Source of the DNA: Pontiella desulfatans
GTDB taxonomy: Bacteria > Verrucomicrobiota > Kiritimatiellia > Kiritimatiellales > Pontiellaceae
DNA: 64,000 nt
NCBI RefSeq assembly: GCF_900890425.1
Contig: NZ_CAAHFG010000004.1
Location: 124,001-188,000 of the forward strand
Direction of reading: 5' to 3'
Below are positions 16,871-26,332 of the stretch, piece by piece; the stretch's first letter is position 1; every line of letters begins with the position of its first letter. Under the pieces are notes generated by a model. The model saw only the letters and a list, made by a program, of their open reading frames with translations, was not told the DNA's origin and did not search any database. Position numbers and translations under genes: made by a program.

Positions 16871-19231
16871 ATGAAGAAGCATGTCATTTATTACCTACTT
16901 TCGGTGCTCTCCGGCACCGCCTTCGTTCAGGAAACCCAGGCCCAAAGCTCGGCGTTCACCTATCAGGGAAGGCTTACCGATGGAAGTACCCCCGCTTCGG
17001 GAAATTATGACTTCCGGTTTACCCTCTACGATTCCACGAACCTGCTCGGCGCCATCGTGGCCGGCCCCGTCGATCTGATGGCAATTCCGGTGAGCAACGG
17101 CCTCTTCACGGTGGCACCGGATTTTGGCGACGGCGTGTTTACCGGCGCAGACCGCTGGCTGGAGATCGGCGTGCGCAGCAACGGTACGGCTTCGGCCTTC
17201 ACTGCCCTGTCTGCCCGCCAATCAATAACCGCCGCGCCTTATGCCTTGCACGCCGCATCAGTGAATGGTTCGGACATACTCGGGCTTGTGCCCAACAACC
17301 GGCTTCCGGGAAATCTGGTGCGCTCGGATGTGCCCCTGATTGAGTTGGAGAACCAGGTGATTTTTCGAGGGCCGGTGGAGTTCGACAATCCAAGCGGTCC
17401 TCCATTCGCCGTGGTTTCGGGTGCCGACATGGTTGCTGGACTGAATGCGGAACGGCTCGGAGACCGCACAGCCCAGGGATTCTGGCAGACAGGAGGTAAT
17501 GCCGGCACAACTCCGGGTCCTGACTTCATTGGCACGACCGACAACCAGCCGCTGGAGTTCAGGGTGAATGGACTTCGCGCACTGCGCCTGGAATGCAACA
17601 CCGAGTCAGGCGAAACCCCCGACGGGATTCCCGATGGTGCTCCGAATGTGATTGCAGGAGCGCCGAACAACTGGGTGGCGACCGGTGTTGTAGGAGCCAC
17701 TATCAGTGGTGGCGGTGCCACCAACCGCTTCAGTTTTGCCGCTCCAAATTCTGTGCTCGTGGACTTTGGAACCATTGGCGGAGGGTTCGGAAACAGCATA
17801 GAGACTGCAGCTTTCGATGCCACCATTGGAGGGGGCGGAGGCAACAGGGTTGAGAGTTTCTCCCAGCAGGCTTCCATTTCAGGAGGCTGGAATAATAGGA
17901 TTCTATCAGGAGCTGAATACACAACCATCTGTGGTGGTGGGGGAAACATGATCGGTTCAAATGCCGATGGAGGAACTATCGGCGGAGGAATAGGTAATGA
18001 AATCCAAACCGAAGGATATCCCCCGACCCCCTATGGAACGATAAGCGGAGGAAAAGACAATGTAATCCTGCCTTCCGCCTCGGGCTCGACCATAAGCGGA
18101 GGAGAAAACAATACCGTTGGAACCAATGCCCCGCACTCGACCATCGCCGGAGGCGAGAGCAACACGATTAAAACCGATGCGGGACATTCATTTATCGCGG
18201 GCGGTGAGGGTAATCTGATCGAGTCGGTAGCTACTTACAACACCATCGGCGGGGGTAGCTACAACAGTATTGGAACCAGGGCAGATGGATCGACCATCGG
18301 CGGGGGTGTGCAGAACAGGATGTATACCGCAGATAAAGCAACCATAGGCGGAGGAGAGTCCAATACGATTAACACCTATGCTTACGGTTCGACCATCAGC
18401 GGTGGCGCATCCAATATTATTGATACCGATGCTCAGTTCGCAACCATTCCAGGCGGATACCAGAACCATGCAGGGGGCTACTTCAGTCTTGCTGCCGGCC
18501 TCCGGGCAAAAGCCGATCATGATGGTGCCTTCGTCTGGGCTGATCATACCAACGCTGATTTCGCCTCCACCCGCGCCAACGAATTTGCCGTACGCGCCAA
18601 CGGTGGAGTTCGGATTGACAGCGGCAGCGGACCGGGGATTACCCTGAACGCGGCGAACCGTCCCTTGGTCACGCGGCTGCACGATCCCTTTACCAGCGGG
18701 AATAATGAAGGCGCGGGGCGCTGGGGAGTGTTCATGGAACCGCACGCGCTGGTGCTGGGGATGCCCGCAATAGCCGGCAAGACAGTCCGGATCGGCAAGT
18801 ACAATGCCGACAGCACCTATACCTCGCTGATGACCCTCGACCAGTCCGGCAACATGACCATCACCGGCGCCTATAGCCCGACCAGCGACCGCAACGCCAA
18901 GGAAAACTTCGCGGATATCAGCCCGGCTGAAGTATTGGAAAAAGTCGCCGCCCTGCCGATTTCAAGATGGAACTTCAAACAGGACGCGGGAGCTGAACAC
19001 GTCGGCCCGATGGCGCAGGACTTCCACGCCGCCTTTGGCCTCGGAACGGACGATAAACATATCGCGACCGTCGATGCCGACGGTGTGGCGTTGGCGGCCA
19101 TCCAGGGGCTGCATATGATTTTGAAAGAGAAGGAGGCCCGCATCTGCGAACTGGAAACCCGGTTGGCCAGCCTGGAAGTGCTGATACAGACCATGGGGTC
19201 GAATGTAGCGAACACCGAAAATCAGAAATAA
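16871..19231 (+). CDS. secreted repeat fibre with C-terminal S74 self-processing chaperone domain (first copy)
   Basis: 786 residues. Signal peptide (1-24, ending TQA). Residues about 25-130 are a head domain ('AFTYQGRLTDGSTPASGNYD', 'GADRWLEIGVRSNG', 'LSARQSITAAPYALHA') found in PVC surface proteins. About 230-560 is a run of roughly 24-residue repeats of the form 'STIxGGxxNxI' (for example 'ADGSTIGGGVQNRM'), resembling the left-handed coil repeats of trimeric adhesin heads. Residues 669-786 are a peptidase S74 / intramolecular chaperone domain: 'PTSDRNAKENF' holds Ser672 and Lys677, then 'HVGPMAQDFHAAFGLG' and 'IATVDADGVALAAIQGL', then a short coiled coil. In phage tail fibres this domain trimerises the protein and cleaves itself off. 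First of a three-gene operon. Confidence 0.9.
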   Translation: MKKHVIYYLLSVLSGTAFVQETQAQSSAFTYQGRLTDGSTPASGNYDFRFTLYDSTNLLGAIVAGPVDLMAIPVSNGLFTVAPDFGDGVFTGADRWLEIGVRSNGTASAFTALSARQSITAAPYALHAASVNGSDILGLVPNNRLPGNLVRSDVPLIELENQVIFRGPVEFDNPSGPPFAVVSGADMVAGLNAERLGDRTAQGFWQTGGNAGTTPGPDFIGTTDNQPLEFRVNGLRALRLECNTESGETPDGIPDGAPNVIAGAPNNWVATGVVGATISGGGATNRFSFAAPNSVLVDFGTIGGGFGNSIETAAFDATIGGGGGNRVESFSQQASISGGWNNRILSGAEYTTICGGGGNMIGSNADGGTIGGGIGNEIQTEGYPPTPYGTISGGKDNVILPSASGSTISGGENNTVGTNAPHSTIAGGESNTIKTDAGHSFIAGGEGNLIESVATYNTIGGGSYNSIGTRADGSTIGGGVQNRMYTADKATIGGGESNTINTYAYGSTISGGASNIIDTDAQFATIPGGYQNHAGGYFSLAAGLRAKADHDGAFVWADHTNADFASTRANEFAVRANGGVRIDSGSGPGITLNAANRPLVTRLHDPFTSGNNEGAGRWGVFMEPHALVLGMPAIAGKTVRIGKYNADSTYTSLMTLDQSGNMTITGAYSPTSDRNAKENFADISPAEVLEKVAALPISRWNFKQDAGAEHVGPMAQDFHAAFGLGTDDKHIATVDADGVALAAIQGLHMILKEKEARICELETRLASLEVLIQTMGSNVANTENQK

Positions 19232-19242
19232 GGAGAATCATC

Positions 19243-21636
19243 ATGAACATACGCAAGGCATATCTGCTGGCCATGCTCGTTGGCGCGGCCGCAATTGTTG
19301 AAACCCATGCCCAGGGTACGGCCTTTACCTACCAGGGCCAGCTGACGGATGGCGGCAGTCCGGCCAACGGCCTGTACGACCTCTCTTTCGGAATCTTCGA
19401 CTCAGATACGGCGGGCTCCTCTCTCGGATCGGTCACCGAAGCGGCGACGGTCATATCCAACGGTCTCTTCACCGTTTCGCTGGATTTTGGAACCGGTGTG
19501 TTCAACGGAGCGGACCGCTGGCTGGAGATCGGCGTGCGCAGCAACGGTACGGCTGCGGCCTTCACGACCTTGTCGGCCCGCCAGGCCGTGACCGGAGTGC
19601 CTTATGCAATGCGTTCCATGCAATCCGCGAGTGCGCTGACGGCGCTGAACGCGGATACGGCCTATACGGTAATCCCCGGCGCGATCGGAACCGACGCCCT
19701 AATGGGAAACTCGGTAACAACGGTCAAGATTGCCGATGGAACCATCCAGCAGTCCGACCTGAGCCCCACCCTCGCGTCGGGCACCTTCTGGCGACTCGAC
19801 GGTAATGCGGGAACCACCCCCGGCACGCACTTTCTCGGCACCACCGACAGCCAGCCGCTGGAACTGCGCGTGAACGAAACCCGCGCGCTCCGGCTTGAGT
19901 GGGCCGGAGGGGCAAGCCCCAATATCATTGGCGGGTCGCGGGCAAACCAGGTCGGCTCAGGGATCATCGGCGCGACCATCGGCGGTGGTGGCTATGACGA
20001 TGGGGATCTGGTTATGCCCAACACCGTGCTTGCGGAATTCTCGACCATCGGAGGCGGCATCTCCAACACCATCGCGGCCGATGCGCAATCCGCGGTCATC
20101 CCAGGCGGGGCGGGTAATACCATTTCCAACAGCGCAATTGCGGCGGTCATCGGTGGCGGAGGCGGCCATTCCATTGGAGCAGATTCCGCGTACGCGACCA
20201 TCGGCGGAGGGGAAAATAACATGATCGGAACGGACTGCGATGGCAGTATCATTGGCGGGGGAGCCCTTAACATCGTTGCGGACTATTCTCCCTATGCCTG
20301 CATTGCTGGAGGCTGGCAAAATGCGATCCTTGATAACGTCAATTTTGCGAGCATTGGCGGCGGGGTGGGAAACCAGGCTGCAGATTCTGCCACGGTTTGC
20401 GGGGGGTCAGGGAATCGGGCACTTGGCATTGGATCGACGATAGGCGGTGGAGGCTATATGTATGATCTGATATTCACCGCCGGCAACACCTCTGCCGGCA
20501 TCCTTTCCACTATTGGCGGCGGTTCGGCCAACTCAATAGAATCTGATAGCGTCTATGCCACCATCGCAGGGGGCCATAACAACATTGCTATGACCGGCGC
20601 TGACGGTGCCACCATCGGCGGGGGTTCGTACAACAGCATTCAGACCAATGCCCATCATGCCTTCCTCGGCGGCGGAGAGGATAACCACATCTACCAAGAA
20701 GCCGATCATACCTTCCTCGGCGGTGGCGAAGACAACAGCATCTCCTACTATGCCGATCACAGCGTGATCGGCGGGGGATACATCAACACCATCGGGGCCT
20801 ATTCGGAGCATGCCACCATCGGTGGCGGTAAGCAAAATTTCATCTCGTCCAGCGCCGCTGGCGCCGTCATTCCGGGAGGGTTCCATAACACGGTGGCACC
20901 GGCTGCGTATAACGCCTGGGCGGGCGGTACCTACGCGGAGGCATACCACCCGGGTGCCTTTGTCTGGTCCGATGCCACGTATACCCCTTTTTATTCCACG
21001 CGTGCCAATGAATTCTCCATCCGCGCCAACGGCGGGGTGAGAATCGACAGCGGCAATGGTCCCGGAGTCAACCTTAACGCCGTGAACCGGCCCTTCATCA
21101 CCCGAGGGCATGATCCCTTCACCTCCGGCAATTACCTGGGCGCAGGCCGCTGGGGTTTGTTCATGGAACCGCATAACCTGGTTGTCGGTATTCCAGCCAT
21201 TGCGGGAAAGGCGTTCTACGTTTCAACCTATAACGCCGACAGCACCATCAACCAGAACCTGATGAACATCAATCAGGCGGGAACGGTGACCGCTACTGCC
21301 TTCAACCCCACCAGCGACCGCACGGCCAAGGAAAACTTTGTTGAAGTCAGCCCGGCCGAAGTATTGGAAAAGGTTGCCGCCTTGCCGATCACGCGCTGGA
21401 ACTTCAGGCAGGATGCAGGCACCGAGCACATCGGCCCGATGGCGCAGGATTTCCATGCCGCCTTCGGCCTCGGAACGGACGACCGGCACATCGCGACCGT
21501 CGATGCCGATGGCGTGGCGCTGGCGGCCATCCAGGGGTTGAACCAGAAGCTGGAGCGGGAAAACGCGGAGCTGCGGCAACGGCTCGATCGGCTCGAGAAA
21601 CTACTGGCTCAAAACCTGAACGGAGAGGTGCAATGA
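19243..21636 (+). CDS. secreted repeat fibre with C-terminal S74 self-processing chaperone domain (second copy)
   Basis: 797 residues, a paralogue of the preceding gene with the same plan: signal peptide (1-24), head domain ('FTYQGQLTDGGSPANGLYDL'), a long stretch of 'xTIGGGxxNxI' repeats (about 230-570), and a C-terminal S74 chaperone domain (688-797) with Ser691 and Lys696 in 'PTSDRTAKENF' and the same 'HIGPMAQDFHAAFGLG' core, ending in a heptad coiled coil ('LNQKLERENAELRQRLDRLE'). It starts 11 bases after the first copy, with AGGAG before the ATG, and overlaps the next gene by four bases. The repeats differ in number and sequence from copy one, while head and chaperone are close, so the repeat region evolves fastest. 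Confidence 0.9.
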   Translation: MNIRKAYLLAMLVGAAAIVETHAQGTAFTYQGQLTDGGSPANGLYDLSFGIFDSDTAGSSLGSVTEAATVISNGLFTVSLDFGTGVFNGADRWLEIGVRSNGTAAAFTTLSARQAVTGVPYAMRSMQSASALTALNADTAYTVIPGAIGTDALMGNSVTTVKIADGTIQQSDLSPTLASGTFWRLDGNAGTTPGTHFLGTTDSQPLELRVNETRALRLEWAGGASPNIIGGSRANQVGSGIIGATIGGGGYDDGDLVMPNTVLAEFSTIGGGISNTIAADAQSAVIPGGAGNTISNSAIAAVIGGGGGHSIGADSAYATIGGGENNMIGTDCDGSIIGGGALNIVADYSPYACIAGGWQNAILDNVNFASIGGGVGNQAADSATVCGGSGNRALGIGSTIGGGGYMYDLIFTAGNTSAGILSTIGGGSANSIESDSVYATIAGGHNNIAMTGADGATIGGGSYNSIQTNAHHAFLGGGEDNHIYQEADHTFLGGGEDNSISYYADHSVIGGGYINTIGAYSEHATIGGGKQNFISSSAAGAVIPGGFHNTVAPAAYNAWAGGTYAEAYHPGAFVWSDATYTPFYSTRANEFSIRANGGVRIDSGNGPGVNLNAVNRPFITRGHDPFTSGNYLGAGRWGLFMEPHNLVVGIPAIAGKAFYVSTYNADSTINQNLMNINQAGTVTATAFNPTSDRTAKENFVEVSPAEVLEKVAALPITRWNFRQDAGTEHIGPMAQDFHAAFGLGTDDRHIATVDADGVALAAIQGLNQKLERENAELRQRLDRLEKLLAQNLNGEVQ

Positions 21637-22073
21637 AAAAGCGGAAACAGACCATCGCGGCCGTTTTCCTGCCCTCTCTCGCGGCGCTTTGCGCGTGGGC
21701 CCAGTATTCCATCGACTGGCACACCATCGACGGCGGAGGCGGAACGAGCACAAATGGTCAGTATGAGGTGAGCGGCACCATCGGCCAGCCCGATGCCGGC
21801 AGCGCCCCCATGACGGGCGGCCCGTTTTCGCTCTCCGGCGGATTCTGGGCAATCTACGCGGTCCAAACCCCCGGGGCACCGTTTCTTTCCATTGTCATAT
21901 CGGCCCCGACCGATGCCACGATATCCTGGAATCCGGACGATCCAGGGTGGGTGCTTCAGGAAACGCTTGATCTGACCTCATCGAGTTGGACCAACTCCCC
22001 AAGCGGCACGACCAATCCGATCGTGGTTCCAGCCTCGGTCCCGGAAAAGTTCTACCGGCTGTTCAAACCATGA
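21633..22073 (+). CDS. small secreted protein of the 'DWxTIDGGGG' family
   Basis: 146 residues: signal peptide (1-23, ending AWA), then 'SIDWHTIDGGGGTSTNGQYE' and 'SGTIGQPDAGSAPMTGGPFS' with 'LSGGFW', a motif set widespread in secreted proteins of PVC and some other bacteria, and finally the STNL-type module ('WNPDDPGWVLQETLDLTSSS' to 'FYRLFKP'). Its ATG overlaps the stop of the second fibre gene (ATGA), so it is translationally coupled to it. The coupling suggests a partner or assembly role for the fibres, which is an inference; nothing is known of its activity. Confidence 0.85.
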   Translation: MKKRKQTIAAVFLPSLAALCAWAQYSIDWHTIDGGGGTSTNGQYEVSGTIGQPDAGSAPMTGGPFSLSGGFWAIYAVQTPGAPFLSIVISAPTDATISWNPDDPGWVLQETLDLTSSSWTNSPSGTTNPIVVPASVPEKFYRLFKP

Positions 22074-22186
22074 TCCCATGGCACGCGCGGGCGGTACCCA
22101 TCACCGCCTGCTTTCCGAAAGCCTGGACGGCACTCAGGTTACGGGTTTCGGGATTGCCTTGAAAGCTCCCAATAGCATCTGGGCAG

Positions 22187-22269
22187 AAACTGGTTCCACC
22201 TTCACGACGGCACCGGCTCCAAAGACCTCTCCGCCACCTCCGCCGTCCTACTCGAAGACGCCACCGTAG
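22187..22269 (+). pseudogene. small remnant related to the fragment at 15985-16284
   Basis: Reads 'FHDGTGSKDLSAT' joined directly to 'AVLLEDATVE', matching 'GSNDLSATT' and 'YAVLLEDATVND' of the 15985-16284 fragment with the middle part missing. Nucleotide matches such as GACCTCTCCGC and CTACTCGAAGACGC support common origin. The surrounding 200 bases between 22073 and 22273 hold nothing else I recognise. Confidence 0.45.
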
Positions 22270-22272
22270 AGG

Positions 22273-24042
22273 TTAGCTCTCGGACAACTGCCCGCTTTTC
22301 CAGAGCTTGGAAGGCAGGAGACCGGCGAAGACGAAGATGAGCTGGGTGATGACGAAAACCGTCAGGGCGAAGGTGGCGGAGTCGGTGAAGCCGTAGGAGT
22401 GCAAGCCGACGCTGAGCTGGTTGACGCCGAACCACGACCAGGCGGTGACCACGTTGCCGAAGACGGCCATGACGGCGAAGCCGCGGTGCTTGACCATCAG
22501 GCCATATTTCGCGTGAAGCATGATGGCGTTCCAGATGACGATCAGCAATGCGCCGTTTTCCTTGGGGTCCCATCCCCAGAAGCGCCCCCAGGAGTCGTCC
22601 GCCCAAAGGCCGCCAAGCACGGTTCCCACGAAGCTGAGCAGGAGCGCGAAGCAGGTGGTGCCGTACATCATGCGGTACATGCTGTCCTCGGTCTCCTCGT
22701 CGAGGCGGCGGGAGAAGAGCCCGGAGACAATGTAGAAGACGCCGATGGTTCCGGCCACGAAGGTGGCAACGTAGCCGAGGGTGATGGTGATGACGTGGGT
22801 GGCGAGCCAGAAACGGGTGTCGAGCACGGCGCGCATCTGCTGCATGGTGTCGCCATCGCCCGCGAGGAAGTGGGCGATGAGCAGCGTGGAGAACCCGGCA
22901 ATGCCGCCAACCAGGTTGCCGATGCCCGCCGCCTTTTTGCGGAAGCCGAGTTCGAGGATGATGGCCGCGAGCACCGCGCCCCAGCCAATGAAGATGGCGG
23001 AGGAATAGAGGTTGGTGACGGGCGGATAGCCGGAAAGGAAGCTGCGTGCCACGATGGCGAAGGTGTGGGGGATGAATGCAACAACCATCAGCGTGAGGGC
23101 GGCCGAGAGCAGCCCCTGCTTGCGGAAGAGCCAGCCGAAGGCGCTGAGCACAAAGACGAGCAGGTAGAGCTGGGCGGCTTTCATGAAGGCGCTTAGGCGG
23201 TTGTAGAAAACCTCGAACGAAATCTTTTCGAACGCGGCGGGGTTTTCGGACTGCACCAGGGAGCCATATTGACCGAGCTGCTGGTTGAAGATGGCCGCAT
23301 TGCCGTCGCGGTAGGCGGCGAGCATGACGCCGAAATGGATGCCGAGCGGATCGACTGAAACATTGTGCCCCGTGATGCCCTGCATGGAGGGGTGCGAGGC
23401 CAGCAGCACGCTCATCAACGGTCGCCAGCGCGGATTGCCGGAGGTGGGCGGAATGGCAAGCGGCAGGGAATAGTTTTCCAGTTGCATATAGCGCTGGGCG
23501 GTGGCGAGCAACTCATCCGGCGGGACGGTGGAGGGATCCTCGAAGGCACCGAGCACGTTCTGGAAAGTATAGAGCTTGTTGCCCAGCTTGATGACCTGGC
23601 GGTCGAAGAGGTCGCGGTCGCGGCTCTCCTTGGCGAAGGCGGCGCGGTAGGCGGCATCGAGCCGGCCGAGGGCGGGCATCAGTTCGTTGTAGGAATAGCG
23701 GAAGCCCTTGCGTTCCTCGAGGCCGAGGCTGGAGAGCACGTCGAGGTTTTCAATGCGGATCACCTTGTAGTCGGCCGCCTCCGGCCGCCCGGAAATATTG
23801 TCGAGCAACCACTCGACGGCGGAAAGCCTGCCTCCATCCGTACGGACGGTCTGTTTGCCGGAGACGATCGTGAGCAGGTTGCGCGCGAGGGTATCGATCG
23901 GCTTCTTGCGGCCTTCGTATTTTACGGGCAGGTGCGCGAAGGCGTTGAACTCGAAGCCCGCTTCCTTTTCGGGGCGGATGCCCCTCTGGAAAAACCAGAG
24001 GGCGAAAAGCACGACGATGGCGGTGGAAACGATGCGCTTCAT
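22273..24042 (-). CDS. ccsA: cytochrome c biogenesis protein CcsA/ResC
   Basis: 589 residues. One N-terminal membrane anchor, then a long extracytoplasmic region (about 25-290), then a multi-span C-terminal half containing the tryptophan-rich haem-handling motif 'WGRFWGWDPKENGALL' and the conserved histidines of the family ('FIPHTFAIVARSFLSGYPPV', 'FWLATHVITITLGY', 'SVGLHSYGF'). With ResB this forms the System II haem lyase that exports haem and attaches it to CxxCH apocytochromes outside the inner membrane. The ATG at 24042 overlaps the resB stop by four bases (ATGA) and has GGGAGG six bases upstream; a longer frame into resB is a shadow. The large N-terminal extracytoplasmic domain is bigger than in minimal CcsA proteins. 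Confidence 0.92.
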   Translation of the reverse strand: MKRIVSTAIVVLFALWFFQRGIRPEKEAGFEFNAFAHLPVKYEGRKKPIDTLARNLLTIVSGKQTVRTDGGRLSAVEWLLDNISGRPEAADYKVIRIENLDVLSSLGLEERKGFRYSYNELMPALGRLDAAYRAAFAKESRDRDLFDRQVIKLGNKLYTFQNVLGAFEDPSTVPPDELLATAQRYMQLENYSLPLAIPPTSGNPRWRPLMSVLLASHPSMQGITGHNVSVDPLGIHFGVMLAAYRDGNAAIFNQQLGQYGSLVQSENPAAFEKISFEVFYNRLSAFMKAAQLYLLVFVLSAFGWLFRKQGLLSAALTLMVVAFIPHTFAIVARSFLSGYPPVTNLYSSAIFIGWGAVLAAIILELGFRKKAAGIGNLVGGIAGFSTLLIAHFLAGDGDTMQQMRAVLDTRFWLATHVITITLGYVATFVAGTIGVFYIVSGLFSRRLDEETEDSMYRMMYGTTCFALLLSFVGTVLGGLWADDSWGRFWGWDPKENGALLIVIWNAIMLHAKYGLMVKHRGFAVMAVFGNVVTAWSWFGVNQLSVGLHSYGFTDSATFALTVFVITQLIFVFAGLLPSKLWKSGQLSES

Positions 24043-25493
24043 GCCCGGCCTCCCTTCTGCGGGGCAGGCGGGACGCCTGCGGTACGGAGATAGCGGTTGA
24101 ACGACTGAACGAATTGCGCGGCCATGCCAACGAAGACGATCATGCAGGAGAGATAGGGCACCATCCAGGTGTCGTTGCGGACAACCTGCAGGACGGTTCC
24201 GCCGTCGTCGGGCAGATAGCCGGATTGGTAGAAGGTGCGGCGGGCGTAGCGCAGCGGATTGTTCATCCAGATGCGCAACTCGCGTTCGACCCCGTCGCCT
24301 TCGTTGGTCAGCAGGATGCGGCTGGCGAAATCCTTGGGCGTCTGGGTGCCCTCGTATTTTTCGTGCACGAATTCGAGCAGCTTGATCGAGTAGGGATTTC
24401 CGCTGGGCGCCTTGGCATATTCGCGCTTGAAGCGGAAATAGGCGGTGTAGTCCTTGCCACCTGCGCTGAAGGTGGTCGGCATGTCCCACGAGCGGTTGAC
24501 AAAGTTGGGGTAGAACCAGAGCGAGAGGATGTAGCGCCCGAGCGACGCCCCGCTCTCTTTATCCAGCAACTCGACATCCACGGCGGGCGCATTGCGGCCT
24601 GCGGTGGCACCGCTGGCCTCGCTTCGTTCCGCAACATAGAGGCGGGAGCCGTATCCCTGGTAGGCGGGATAATCGGAGAGCAGCCCTTGCGGAACATTCT
24701 GCAACGGCTGCGGCCGGGTGGAGTTGACCATGAAGCGGTGCACCTTCACATCGAACGGAAGCGCCGCGTCCTCGACGACCGCGCCGTCCTTCAGAAAACG
24801 CTGCGGGATGGAAGTGACGGTATCGTGGTCGGGGTGCGAGGTTTCGGTGAAGGCCAGCTCCATCTGCTGCGAGCGGTCGAGATAGTCGATGGTCTCGCCC
24901 TCCTTGATGGTCATGGTGGCCTCGACCGCGAAGATGGCGGTGAAGAATTCGCCGATGAGCAGGAAGAGGATGCCGGCATGCAGCAGCACCATGCCCGCGC
25001 GCTGGCGATAGAGCAGGACGCAGGCGATGTAGAGCACCACCGCCGCCGCAGTCCCCCGCCCCAGCCGAAGGAAGACCCGCCAGAAGGCGTCGTCTTCCGT
25101 GGCGGCGACGGAGGCGGTTCCCCAGCCAAACATGACGCCGACCACCACCAGCACACCGACCAGCAGCGCCACAATGCCCGCAGTCCGGCGCCCGCCCTTG
25201 GCGAGAATCTTGAAGGTGGCGGAGTGCACCGCAATCAGATTGATCGTCAGCAGGACGCCGATCAGGAAACCGCCCGGGAACGGAATGGCAATGTCCGGAA
25301 TGTTGAGGTCGCGCGGGAAGAATACCGGCAGGTCGATCATGGCGACATAGCAACGGAAATATTGATCCATCACCGACCAGATGCCCTTATCGACCTGCGC
25401 CAGCGTACCCGCCAGCACCAGCACCATGGAAAGCGCCAGCAGCACCACCGTCAGCTTCAACGATTGGAAAAAAGAAATGACCTTGTTCAGCAT
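24039..25493 (-). CDS. resB: cytochrome c biogenesis protein ResB
   Basis: 484 residues. Hydrophobic spans near 10-32 ('SLKLTVVLLALSMVLVLAGT'), 70-90, 105-125, 135-150 and 160-180, a large extracytoplasmic domain (about 190-440), and a last span near the C-terminus ('VPYLSCMIVFVGMAAQF') match ResB/Ccs1. 'TLAQVDKGIWSVMDQYF' after the first span is a family hallmark. It partners CcsA in System II cytochrome c maturation. The ATG at 25493 has GGAG five bases upstream. It is followed with four-base overlap by ccsA. An 18-bp hairpin lies just upstream, between it and the lipoprotein gene at 25564. Confidence 0.9.
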   Translation of the reverse strand: MLNKVISFFQSLKLTVVLLALSMVLVLAGTLAQVDKGIWSVMDQYFRCYVAMIDLPVFFPRDLNIPDIAIPFPGGFLIGVLLTINLIAVHSATFKILAKGGRRTAGIVALLVGVLVVVGVMFGWGTASVAATEDDAFWRVFLRLGRGTAAAVVLYIACVLLYRQRAGMVLLHAGILFLLIGEFFTAIFAVEATMTIKEGETIDYLDRSQQMELAFTETSHPDHDTVTSIPQRFLKDGAVVEDAALPFDVKVHRFMVNSTRPQPLQNVPQGLLSDYPAYQGYGSRLYVAERSEASGATAGRNAPAVDVELLDKESGASLGRYILSLWFYPNFVNRSWDMPTTFSAGGKDYTAYFRFKREYAKAPSGNPYSIKLLEFVHEKYEGTQTPKDFASRILLTNEGDGVERELRIWMNNPLRYARRTFYQSGYLPDDGGTVLQVVRNDTWMVPYLSCMIVFVGMAAQFVQSFNRYLRTAGVPPAPQKGGRA

Positions 25494-25514
25494 GTTAACT
25501 CCAACCACGAATCT

Positions 25515-25570
25515 CCACTAATCGACACTAATTCCCCATGGAGGAAAAGCAGATTAGTGTGGATTAGTGG
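25515..25570. repeat. large hairpin, dispersed-repeat-like
   Basis: CCACTAATCGACACTAAT (25515-25532) pairs with ATTAGTGTGGATTAGTGG (25553-25570) with one mismatch over 18 bp and a 20-base loop. The right arm includes the stop codon of the lipoprotein gene. Arms built of 'CACTAAT' units look like a mobile intergenic palindrome. It may also reduce read-through into resB. Confidence 0.75.
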
Positions 25571-26121
25571 TTCAGCTTGAGGGATTCGAGGAAGTTGCGG
25601 ATGTCGGCGGCATGGGCCTGGAGCTCCTCGACCGATCCCTTGGCGGTGAAATACCAGTATTTGGGCGCCAGATCAACGATGGCGGCAATGATGCCCTTTC
25701 CCGAATCGGGATTGTAGAGCTCGGCATAGTTGACCTCGTGCCCATCGGCCTTGAACGTCTGTAGATCCTTGGCAATATCCTCCGCCGATGCGGGGGCCAG
25801 GCCGATCTGCCCGCGCCAGCGGTTGACGTTGCTCGGCACGTCGCCCATGGAGAGGGAGATGAGATAGAAATCGACGGAGGTGCCTTCGATGGAATAGCTG
25901 ACGATGCGCATTCCGGAGCCGGGCTTTTCCGTCCAGGTTTCGGGGACATCGGCCGAAAAGCCATTCGATGCCGGGGCGGCGGCGCGCATTTCCGGCGCCT
26001 TCATCTCCTGCTGGGCCGGGGCGGCGGTTTTTTCCTTGGCCACCTCGTAGGTTTCGACCTGATCACGACCACAGGCGGCAAGCAATGCCAGTATCGGGGC
26101 GAGTATCCATAGTTTATTCAT
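25564..26121 (-). CDS. lipoprotein, unknown function, upstream of resB
   Basis: 185 residues from MNKLWILAPILALLAAC, a lipoprotein signal with lipobox LLAA-C. A proline/alanine-rich linker (about 35-55) leads to a compact C-terminal domain beginning 'FSADVPETWTEKPGSGMRIV', which looks like a small exported alpha/beta domain ('GQIGLAPASAEDI', 'AIVDLAPKYWYFTAKG'). I do not recognise a named family, though similar domains occur next to cytochrome biogenesis genes. AGGA seven bases upstream fixes the ATG at 26121. It reads into resB after 70 bases, separated by a large hairpin, so it may be the first gene of a cytochrome c maturation operon. Confidence 0.8.
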   Translation of the reverse strand: MNKLWILAPILALLAACGRDQVETYEVAKEKTAAPAQQEMKAPEMRAAAPASNGFSADVPETWTEKPGSGMRIVSYSIEGTSVDFYLISLSMGDVPSNVNRWRGQIGLAPASAEDIAKDLQTFKADGHEVNYAELYNPDSGKGIIAAIVDLAPKYWYFTAKGSVEELQAHAADIRNFLESLKLNH

Positions 26122-26332
26122 ATCGGTTTCCTGTTTGAAGGCTGTATCGACAACATACAAGCCCGCCCCGTTCAATGTCGATTAATATTATAACGTTAAA
26201 AGCATATACAACGGGCCCCATTATCTTCCGCTCCCCCGCTCCCTCCTCTCTGGCATTTCTTGTGTAGATCGTCCGATTCCTTCACCAACTAGTAGGAGGA
26301 AACAGAATGATGGGGGAAACGCCCAGAGAAAG

